The notes under the pieces: generated by a model
The model's input: the letters and a program-made list of their open reading frames with translations, nothing else
Database searches by the model: none
Told to the model about the DNA's origin: nothing
Made by a program: the position numbers and the translations under genes
Source: CAZAMB01 sp964486335
Lineage (GTDB): Bacteria > Planctomycetota > Phycisphaerae > UBA1845
Length of the DNA stretch: 64,000 nt
Direction: 5' to 3'
Assembly: GCA_964486335.1 (NCBI GenBank)
Contig: CAZAMB010000008.1
Span: 62,001-126,000, forward strand
Part shown: positions 57,761-64,000 of the stretch, piece by piece
How positions within the stretch are numbered: the stretch's first letter is position 1
Layout of the letters: every line of letters begins with the position of its first letter

Positions 57761-58933
57761 CTAGGGGGTCCGCGCGTGGAAGAGCGCGATGCTTGCCGTG
57801 AAACCGTGGACGAAGTTTCGTCCGCCGACGGGGCCGAACTCGCCGCCGCAAAAGAAGCCCGCGACAGGAAGATCGTCAAACAACTGTCGCAAAACGCCGA
57901 TGTCATGCCCCGGCGTCGGCCACATGTGAGTGCCACGACCGTTGCAGCCGAAGAGCATCGCGCCGCGCGGGTCGGTCCCGATCTTGGCGGTAAGCATGGC
58001 CCGAAGGTCGTCGTCGGCACTTTGGGCGTCGCGGACGTGAAATTGGACGGTCGATCCGACCTTGGCCTGCCCGGCGATGCCGATGGCGCCGCTTTTGCGA
58101 TCCGCGCCGATGATATTGTGGATGAGAAAGTCGCCGCGACCGAAGCGTCCCTTGTATTCGTCGATGACGCGCCCGACGAAGAGGGACTCACGGGCCAGTT
58201 TTTCGTCAGGCTCAGGAAGCTCGGTAAGAACTTTTTGGAGTTGTTCGAGAGCCGGGCGGCGACCCAGTTCCTGAATGATGTTTCGCTCCGCCTTGGTGAT
58301 AACCAAGGAACGGCCGATGGGGCGGCAGCCTTGCGAGACGACGGTCTCAACAGCCAGCGCTCCGGATAACGCGACGCCGACGATGCCTTCACGGTGGATC
58401 TCGCCGGCGACGATCATCTGATTCTGCCGTGGCGATCGACCGGCGCTGGCGATCCCGCCGACGACTGGCCGCTTTGGATAATTCGTGTTGATCTGCTCCA
58501 GGAAATCGTACACTGCAATGCTGAACGGGTCGGCGAAACAAACAAATGCGGGATCATTTTCGGGTGAAACGCCCACGAGTCGCTCCCAATCGATCGCCGT
58601 CTTCGCGGACTCCAACTGCTTCTGGCGAAGATGAAACGGCCGGACCTCGACGTCGGGAAGCGAGGCCGCAAGCAACGACATCGACGGAATGCGTTCAAAC
58701 TCCTTATCGACACCGATGGTTCCCTCGGCCGTGCATCCGATGATGACGGCGTGGGGCATGGTGGAGGCGGTGCGTGCGACAACGTCGGCGAGGGCGTCGT
58801 CGAAATGATCGGTGGTGAAGAGCAACACCAGGTCCACGTCGCCGACGGTCAAGCGGTGGTCGAGGGGGTCGAGCAGTTCACTGACGGCGAGCTTGGGGTC
58901 GGTCTTGTCGGTGACAGAAGCAGCGAATCGCAT
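57761..58933 (-). CDS. FIST (F-box and intracellular signal transduction) domain protein
   Basis: 390 residues from the ATG at 58933 (MRFAASVTDK); the frame is open to 59107. FIST_N: VDLVLLFTTDHFDDALADVV, AVIIGCTAEGTIGVDKEFER, FVCFADPFSIAVYDFLEQIN, RPVVGGIASAGRSPRQNQMI. FIST_C: LFGCNGRGTHMWPTPGHDIG, VAGFFCGGEFGPVGGRNFVH, GFTASIALF. The Gly-rich C(N)GRG and GGEFGP blocks are diagnostic. FIST domains are thought to sense small ligands such as amino acids or derivatives. Here the protein stands alone without a kinase or cyclase output domain. It is divergent from purSL. Confidence 0.9.
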   Translation of the reverse strand: MRFAASVTDKTDPKLAVSELLDPLDHRLTVGDVDLVLLFTTDHFDDALADVVARTASTMPHAVIIGCTAEGTIGVDKEFERIPSMSLLAASLPDVEVRPFHLRQKQLESAKTAIDWERLVGVSPENDPAFVCFADPFSIAVYDFLEQINTNYPKRPVVGGIASAGRSPRQNQMIVAGEIHREGIVGVALSGALAVETVVSQGCRPIGRSLVITKAERNIIQELGRRPALEQLQKVLTELPEPDEKLARESLFVGRVIDEYKGRFGRGDFLIHNIIGADRKSGAIGIAGQAKVGSTVQFHVRDAQSADDDLRAMLTAKIGTDPRGAMLFGCNGRGTHMWPTPGHDIGVLRQLFDDLPVAGFFCGGEFGPVGGRNFVHGFTASIALFHARTP

Positions 58934-59115
58934 GTGAATTCTTTGATGTTCCAATGGTCGGCGGCCTTCGGCAAGGTGAAGGCCGGCTGAAATCGAAACG
59001 CCCCCGCGGTGCGTGCCGAAGACGATACGTCGGGCTGGCGAAAGACGCAAATAGACGTTACCTTTCGGGCTTGGGAACGAACAGAGCGCCGGATTCATCA
59101 CTACCAAGAGCAGCC

Positions 59116-62100
59116 ATGCCCGTCGGCATCAGTCGTGACGATCAAGAGACGACGCGCCATTGGTGCGTGCGCGTTTGGCCGCGCCGTTCCGCCGATGACG
59201 GTCACGGTCGGGCCATGCTCGGGGACATTCGACGAATCGGGCTTGGTCATGTTCAGGAAGTGCGGTCAAACCGTCTGTATCTGTTCGCCGGACAGATGAG
59301 CGAATCGGAAGCGCGACGGCTGGCCGAAGAGTTGCTGACCGATCCGGTGTCGGAACAATTCAGCGTTAGCGAGGGGTTTTCGTCGCGCGATGATCGCGGG
59401 GCCGCGATCGAGGTGCATCCGTTGCCGGGCGTGATGGATCCGGCCGCGCTGAGCACGTTGGACGCGGCGCGACGGATGTTGTCGCGACAGGGTTCGGCAC
59501 GGGCGTCGATCAATGAAGCACGGACGGCGCGGCGATACGAAATCGTTGGTGCTTGCGACGCGGCGGAACTCGACCGGATCGCGTCGAAGGTGCTGGCAAA
59601 CGACTGCGTCGAAAAGTGGTACATTCAGGGGTTCGACCGGCACGACGAGATTCCCGACGGGTTTCCACTGCCTCCGAACAAGCCGTTTTCGATTCGACGA
59701 GTCCAGTTGACGGGGCTGTCCGACGAGGCATTGACGCGGCTCTCGCGCGACGGGCACTTGTTTCTTTCGCTCGACGAGATGCGCGCGGTTCGGGACCACT
59801 TCGCCTCGCTGAAACGCGACCCGACCGATCTGGAACTCGAAACGCTTGCCCAAACCTGGTCGGAGCACTGCGTTCACAAGACGCTGAAGAGCGCAGTGGA
59901 ATATCACGGCGAGGACTTCGGCCGACCGGGTGAGGTAACCGTCCGTTTCGACAACCTGCTGAAGGAATCGATCGCGGCCGCGACGCACAAGCTCAACCGC
60001 GACTGGTGTCTCTCCGTGTTCGTCGATAACGCCGGCGTGATTGCCTTCGACGACGCCCACGGAGTCGCGTTCAAGGTCGAAACGCACAATCACCCTTCGG
60101 CGATTGAACCCTACGGCGGGGCGGCCACGGGCGTGGGCGGTTGCATTCGAGACATCATGGGCTGCGGACTTGGGGCCAAGCCGATCGCATCGACCGATGT
60201 GTTCTGCCTTGCGCCGCCGGATTTCGACGCCGCGCGCGTGCCGACGGGTGTGCTGCATCCGCGGCGCGTGCTCAAGGGCGTGGTGAGCGGCGTACGCGAC
60301 TACGGCAACCGGATGGGCATCCCGACAGTCAACGGAGCGATCTATTTCGACGATCGCTACCTCGCCAATCCGCTGGTGTTCTGCGGGTGCGTCGGGCTGA
60401 TTCCGCGAGATCGGATTGAAAAGAAGGCAATTGCAGGCGACTTGATCGTCGTGGCGGGCGGACGCACCGGCCGCGACGGCATCCACGGCGCGACGTTTTC
60501 CTCGGCGGAATTGACCGACAGCCACGCCGACGAGTTTTCGCACGCAGTGCAGATCGGCAATGCCATTGAAGAGAAGAAACTGCTCGACGCCCAGCTCATC
60601 GCCCGCGATCACGCCGACGGGTGTTTGTACTCGGCGGTCACGGATTGCGGCGCGGGTGGTTTGAGCAGCGCGGTTGGCGAGATGGGTGCTGATCTCGGTG
60701 CGACCGTCGATCTTGAAAAGGTTCCGCTCAAATACGCCGGGCTTCGGTATGACGAAATCTGGATTTCCGAGGCGCAGGAACGAATGGTGTTCGCCGTGCC
60801 GCCGAATCGGTTGGAGCGATTCCTCGGCGTGTTCGCGGCGGAGGAGGTCGAAGCCACGGTGATCGGGCGCTTCGGCGACGACCGCGCGCTTCGCGTGCGG
60901 TACGACGGACAGTTGGTCGGTGAACTCGACATGCACTTTTTGCATGAAGGATTGCCGAAGTCGCGGCGCACTGCCGTGTGGCGCGGCGCGAATCAAACGA
61001 AACTGAATGCCCGCGAGAACACCCACATAAATGCACGCCCATTCGACAATCGACAATCGACAATGGACAAGTCCAGCGCTCGACTTCTTGCGACTCTTGG
61101 TCATCTCAATGTCGCTTCCAAAGATTGGGTGATTCGCCAATACGACCACGAAGTGCAGGGGCGCAGCGTGATCAAACCGCTCGTGGGTCCTGCGTTCGGT
61201 CCGTCCGACGCGGCTGTTCTGCGACCGGTATATACGAGTCGGCGGGGAATCGCCCTGGGTTGCGGGCTTTGTCCGCACTGGTCTGATGTTGATCCGTATT
61301 GGATGGCGGTTCGTGCCGTGGATGAGGCGCTTCGCAATGTCGTGTGCGTCGGAGCCGATCCGATGCGGACGGCCATCCTTGACAATTTCTGCTGGCCGAA
61401 AGCTGATTCCGAGGAGTCGCTCGGGGCGCTTGTGCGAACCTGTCGCGGAGCGCACGATGCGGCGATAGCCTATGGATTGCCGTTCATTTCGGGAAAGGAT
61501 TCACTGAACAACCAGTTTTCCATGTCGGCGGAGGAGGCCAGGCGGACCGGACTGCCGAGGCAAATTGCGATTCCGCCGACGCTGCTGGTCAGCGCGCTAG
61601 GCATCGTCGAGAGCGTTGACGGATGTGTGTCGATGGACTGGAAGATGCCGGGCAATGTCATTGTGCTGGCGTCGTTACCATTCCAGAGAAACGAAAACAA
61701 CGAAGTTCGAAGTTCGAAGTCGGAAGTGAAATGCACTGCAGGTTTTGAACTTGAGGCTGCCGCAGAGATTCACCAACGGGTCGCAGCGCTGATCCGCGAT
61801 AGGCTAGTGCTCTCTTCGCACGATGTTTCTGACGGCGGATTGGCCGTCGCGCTGGCGGAAATGTGCATCGCGTCGCGGATGGGCGCGGCAGTCGAGTTCG
61901 ATGCAACGCGTTTCGGATTCAGGCTTTTTGACGAACCGGCCGCGTGCTATGTGTTGGAAATGACGCCGGAAGCCGCTACGGCTTCAGGTTTGCCGATCAT
62001 TGGCGAGGTCTCGTCCGACGGACGTTTACGAATCATCGACGCCGAAGGCGGAGCAGTCGAACTGCCGGTTGAATCGCTTAACGAGGCGTGGCGATCGCCG

Positions 62101-62124
62101 CTTGCGGACGGAGGAGGGACATAA
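59116..62124 (+). CDS. purL: Phosphoribosylformylglycinamidine synthase, PurS-PurL fusion
   Basis: Fourth step of purine synthesis: FGAR to FGAM with ATP and ammonia. 1,002 residues from the ATG at 59116 (frame open to 58954). The N-terminal 200 residues are PurS-like (two related units, HWCVRVWPRRSADDGHGRAM and RRYEIVGACDAAELDRIASK...CVEKWYIQGF). Then PurL: LAQTWSEHCVHKTLKSAVEY, FKVETHNHPSAIEPYGGAAT, GVGGCIRDIMGCGLGAKPIA, GAGGLSSAVGEMGADLGATV, LPFISGKDSLNNQF, SSHDVSDGGLAVALAEMCIA. Two segments look foreign, at residues about 630-655 and 850-875. Each holds 7-base tandem repeats (see repeats at 61042 and 61701). purQ starts five bases after the stop. Confidence 0.95.
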   Translation: MPVGISRDDQETTRHWCVRVWPRRSADDGHGRAMLGDIRRIGLGHVQEVRSNRLYLFAGQMSESEARRLAEELLTDPVSEQFSVSEGFSSRDDRGAAIEVHPLPGVMDPAALSTLDAARRMLSRQGSARASINEARTARRYEIVGACDAAELDRIASKVLANDCVEKWYIQGFDRHDEIPDGFPLPPNKPFSIRRVQLTGLSDEALTRLSRDGHLFLSLDEMRAVRDHFASLKRDPTDLELETLAQTWSEHCVHKTLKSAVEYHGEDFGRPGEVTVRFDNLLKESIAAATHKLNRDWCLSVFVDNAGVIAFDDAHGVAFKVETHNHPSAIEPYGGAATGVGGCIRDIMGCGLGAKPIASTDVFCLAPPDFDAARVPTGVLHPRRVLKGVVSGVRDYGNRMGIPTVNGAIYFDDRYLANPLVFCGCVGLIPRDRIEKKAIAGDLIVVAGGRTGRDGIHGATFSSAELTDSHADEFSHAVQIGNAIEEKKLLDAQLIARDHADGCLYSAVTDCGAGGLSSAVGEMGADLGATVDLEKVPLKYAGLRYDEIWISEAQERMVFAVPPNRLERFLGVFAAEEVEATVIGRFGDDRALRVRYDGQLVGELDMHFLHEGLPKSRRTAVWRGANQTKLNARENTHINARPFDNRQSTMDKSSARLLATLGHLNVASKDWVIRQYDHEVQGRSVIKPLVGPAFGPSDAAVLRPVYTSRRGIALGCGLCPHWSDVDPYWMAVRAVDEALRNVVCVGADPMRTAILDNFCWPKADSEESLGALVRTCRGAHDAAIAYGLPFISGKDSLNNQFSMSAEEARRTGLPRQIAIPPTLLVSALGIVESVDGCVSMDWKMPGNVIVLASLPFQRNENNEVRSSKSEVKCTAGFELEAAAEIHQRVAALIRDRLVLSSHDVSDGGLAVALAEMCIASRMGAAVEFDATRFGFRLFDEPAACYVLEMTPEAATASGLPIIGEVSSDGRLRIIDAEGGAVELPVESLNEAWRSPLADGGGT
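61042..61070 (+). repeat. 7-base tandem repeat (ACAATCG) inside purL
   Basis: TTCGACAATCGACAATCGAC followed by AATGGACAA: units ACAATCG, ACAATCG, ACAATGG. It encodes the low-complexity stretch FDNRQSTMDK between the two halves of PurL, a linker position. Confidence 0.6.
61701..61730 (+). repeat. 7-base tandem repeat (GAAGTTC) inside purL
   Basis: CGAAGTTCGAAGTTCGAAGT followed by CGGAAGTGAA: units GAAGTTC, GAAGTTC, GAAGTCG, GAAGTGA. It encodes NNEVRSSKSEVKC, inserted between two conserved segments (VIVLASLP and GFELEAAAEIHQ). Confidence 0.65.
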
Positions 62125-62128
62125 AGGG

Positions 62129-63151
62129 ATGGGGGAGGTACCGGTTCTGGTGCTTCGCGCGGCGGGGATCAACTGCGACGAAGAAACGATGCACTGCTGG
62201 CGGATCGCCGGGGCAACGCCGCGGCTCGTGCATGTCAACGAACTCGCCGATACGCCGTCCATGCTTGACGATCACGCCATCGTCACGATTCCCGGCGGTT
62301 TCAGCTTTGGAGATGACATCGGCGCAGGGACCATCCTCGCGCACCGGATCAACCAATCATTGGCCGATGCGTTTCGAGCGTTTGTCGATCGAGGCGGCGG
62401 CGTTTTCGGTATTTGCAACGGATTTCAGGTGCTCGTCAAGATGGGCCTGCTGCCCGGCGGCGGCTTCGGGCGCGACAGCGTCACCGTTACCTACAACGAC
62501 TCCGCGAGGTTTGAAGCGCGGTGGGTGCGGCTGGAAGTCGCCACGGACAAGTGTCCTTTTTTGACGCCGATGCGACGTCAGGGAAAGGGGTCGAACGCGA
62601 GCGGCGCGGCGTCGCGCACCGCGCCTGCGCCGAAGGTGATGCCTGCCGATCCGCGATCGGGCGGGTTCGGTCCGTCGGGGTCGGCTTCGCTCGCGATTCC
62701 CCATCCCATTTCGTCGTCCCAGAGCGCGAATGTTGGTACCCGAACGGCGCGGTATGAAATGCACTCGCTGCCGAATGCGCCGACATTGGATCCCGAACGG
62801 GCCGGCATGATTCGCGATCCGCAAGTGTTGGAGATGCCCGTGGAGCACGCCGAGGGGAAGGTCATCACCGCATCGGATTCCGTGGCGCTCGATCTGCTCT
62901 CTCGGGGGCAGGTGGCCTTGCGATACATCGATGCCGAAGGCAACTTTGACCGCTATCCGGCGAATCCAAACGGCAGTTCGTTCGGCATCGCGGGGCTTTG
63001 CGATCCAACAGGCCGAGTCTTCGGCCTCATGCCGCACCCTGACCGGCATTTCGACCACACGCAGCATCCCCAGTGGACCCGGCGGACTCGGACGGGTTCG
63101 CCCGATGGACTGACCGTCTTTCTCAATGCGGTCCACTACTGGAACACGTGA
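62129..63151 (+). CDS. purQ: Phosphoribosylformylglycinamidine synthase subunit I (glutaminase), with a large in-frame insert
   Basis: Class I glutamine amidotransferase that feeds ammonia to PurL. 340 residues, against roughly 230-290 usual. Core motifs: VLVLRAAGINCDEETMHCWR, VTIPGGFSFGDDIGAGTILA, nucleophile Cys in GVFGICNGFQVLVKMGLLPG, then EMPVEHAEGKVI and LMPHPDRHFDHTQHPQW with the catalytic His (and downstream Glu/Asp position as Asp). Between CPFLT and LEMPVEHAEG, where relatives have about ten residues, there are about 85 residues of Ser/Ala/Pro/Gly-rich sequence (62570-62830). AAAGGG directly precedes the ATG at 62129, five bases after purL. Insert position is a surface loop before the His-containing strand, so activity may be kept. 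Confidence 0.92.
   Translation: MGEVPVLVLRAAGINCDEETMHCWRIAGATPRLVHVNELADTPSMLDDHAIVTIPGGFSFGDDIGAGTILAHRINQSLADAFRAFVDRGGGVFGICNGFQVLVKMGLLPGGGFGRDSVTVTYNDSARFEARWVRLEVATDKCPFLTPMRRQGKGSNASGAASRTAPAPKVMPADPRSGGFGPSGSASLAIPHPISSSQSANVGTRTARYEMHSLPNAPTLDPERAGMIRDPQVLEMPVEHAEGKVITASDSVALDLLSRGQVALRYIDAEGNFDRYPANPNGSSFGIAGLCDPTGRVFGLMPHPDRHFDHTQHPQWTRRTRTGSPDGLTVFLNAVHYWNT
62570..62830 (+). other. Foreign-looking insert within purQ
   Basis: Encodes about 85 residues (RRQGKGSNASGAASRTAPAP...GGFGPSGSASLAIPHPISSS) that have no counterpart in PurQ. Frame is kept on both sides. The other strand is also open through the insert (one frame reads ALWDDEMGWG), as expected for GC-rich mobile or repeat DNA. 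It has no close copy elsewhere in this window. Confidence 0.55.
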
Positions 63152-63283
63152 GACATGTGAAGGGGCCGGCTTGGTCTCCGCCGCCACAGCGGATAGACTT
63201 GGCGTCGGCGCCGGAGGTATCCGTTCATTCCGAACGTCCCGTCGCTTTTGTGGACGTCAGCCCCGGAGGGGAACACCGAAGAC

Positions 63284-64000
63284 GTGGAACCGAATCTCTC
63301 CGGCTACCGCATCACTCGACAGATTGGCGTAGGCGCGGGGTCGAAGATCAACATCGCCGTGGAGTTGCGGTCCGGCAAGACCTTCGCGGTCAAGCACGTC
63401 GTCCGCAATGCGCCGGAAGACCAGCGATTCATCGACCAGATCGAGACGGAGTTCCGCGTCAGCCACGGCATCGACCACCCGCACCTTCGGCATAGCTTTC
63501 ACCTCCACCGCGTGCGGAAGCTGCTGACCGTTCGCGAGGTGTACCTGGTCATGGACTTTATCGACGGGCTGCCGCTGGAAACGGCGCGTCCCAACCGGCT
63601 CAACACGTTTTTGACAATTTTCCAGAAGGTTGCGGCCGGACTGGAGGCGATGCACAACGCCGGGTGGGTTCACGCGGACATCAAACCGACCAACATCATG
63701 CTGGCGGCCAAGGGCGTGGTGAAGATCATCGACTTCGGGCAGACTTGCGCCATGGGGCACCGCAAGGAGCGCGTGCAGGGCACGCCCGACTTCATCGCTC
63801 CGGAGCAAGTGCGCCGCCTGCCGCTCGACCGCCGCACCGATGTGTTCAATCTTGGTGCGACGATGTACTGGGTTCTCACATCGGAGAAATACCCGACGGC
63901 CATCCGCGGACAGGATGCTCGCGGCGGCATCAGTCTGATGTCGGCCGACAAGCCCATTGCCCCGATCGAACTCAACGATAAGATTCCCGTTTCGCTTTCC
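63284..64000 (+). CDS. Serine/threonine protein kinase (Hanks type), N-terminal part, runs off window
   Basis: At least 239 residues of a PASTA-less-so-far kinase domain. Gly loop ITRQIGVGAGSKINIAVELR, invariant Lys in FAVKHV, catalytic loop GWVHADIKPTNIMLAAKG (HxDIKPxN; HAD instead of HRD, so a non-RD kinase), DFG in VVKIIDFGQTCAMG, APE in GTPDFIAPEQVRRL, then RTDVFNLGATMYWVLT. The GTG at 63284 is the likely start, with GGAGGGG about 13 bases upstream; a TTG at 63248 is in frame. It probably begins a new transcription unit 130 bases after purQ. Targets unknown. Confidence 0.88.
   Translation, partial: MEPNLSGYRITRQIGVGAGSKINIAVELRSGKTFAVKHVVRNAPEDQRFIDQIETEFRVSHGIDHPHLRHSFHLHRVRKLLTVREVYLVMDFIDGLPLETARPNRLNTFLTIFQKVAAGLEAMHNAGWVHADIKPTNIMLAAKGVVKIIDFGQTCAMGHRKERVQGTPDFIAPEQVRRLPLDRRTDVFNLGATMYWVLTSEKYPTAIRGQDARGGISLMSADKPIAPIELNDKIPVSLS

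Noticed and set aside
59266..61455. Long minus-strand open frame (729 codons) opposite purL
   Set aside because: Antisense shadow of the PurSL gene; no recognisable protein.
63073..63495. Small plus-strand open frame at the purQ/kinase boundary
   Set aside because: Overlaps both genes in another frame and has no domain.
1..64000. tRNA, rRNA, CRISPR arrays, IS elements, prophage genes
   Set aside because: None was recognised: no T-loop-like tRNA 3' halves, no regularly spaced repeats, no transposase or integrase motifs.

Overview
The window looks like a chromosomal segment of a high-GC planctomycete, most like the Phycisphaerae or a related deep lineage. The reasons are large exported proteins with dockerin-like repeats and a prepilin-like N-terminus, IPTL-type C-terminal sorting tails, small membrane proteins ending in a CxxCGYDLxGN zinc ribbon, GC-rich dispersed repeats that read NPKRQRG or EPRASARADS in translation (familiar to me from planctomycete genomes), and a gene repertoire that mixes housekeeping, two-component and sigma-54 genes. 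No tRNA, rRNA, CRISPR array, transposase or phage gene was recognised.

Layout. 1-2.9 kb: RND efflux pump (cut by the window edge) and its adaptor, minus strand. 3.3-6.0 kb: sulfotransferase and a secreted protein. 6.2-14.9 kb: minus-strand block of exported proteins (VOC protein, PPC/beta-propeller/dockerin-like protein, pseudopilin-like protein, Cys-rich dockerin-like protein). 15.3-15.9 kb: remnant of an RHS-type surface protein with an in-frame amber codon. 16.1-18.7 kb: aldehyde dehydrogenase and iron alcohol dehydrogenase. 18.9-19.9 kb: a selenoprotein in which a SurA-like region is fused to a DsbA-like domain, with UGA at the first active-site Cys position, a good bacterial SECIS candidate and a strong terminator. 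20-24.6 kb: phosphatase-superfamily protein, threonine aldolase, SAH hydrolase. 24.9-27.6 kb: partner-switching cluster with two STAS proteins and a HATPase fused to acylphosphatase. 27.8-32.7 kb: methyltransferase, phospholipase-C-like protein, diguanylate cyclase, two zinc-ribbon membrane proteins. 32.7-38.4 kb: lepA, an ECF sigma/anti-sigma pair, an EF-G paralogue. 38.4-46.3 kb: large unknown protein, scpB, a sigma-54 two-component pair, a SerA-like dehydrogenase, a DUF4190-like protein. 46.4-49.3 kb: histidine-phosphatase lipoprotein and a tandem pair of YWTD-like proteins between two direct repeats. 49.6-53.7 kb: thiO and a globin-coupled histidine kinase with its sigma-54 regulator. 54-57.4 kb: hutU followed without gaps by SIR2-like, nucleotidyltransferase and HEPN genes. 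57.8-64 kb: FIST protein, purSL and purQ (both carrying unusual inserts), and the start of a Ser/Thr kinase.

The strongest candidates for new biology are the UGA-containing SurA-DsbA protein, which standard gene calling splits in two; the SIR2 + MNT-HEPN trio behind hutU, which has the look of a small defence or toxin-antitoxin cassette; and the HATPase-acylphosphatase fusion in a STAS cluster. Start codons were chosen by eye from ribosome-binding sites and domain boundaries. Family assignments come from motif recognition without a database search.
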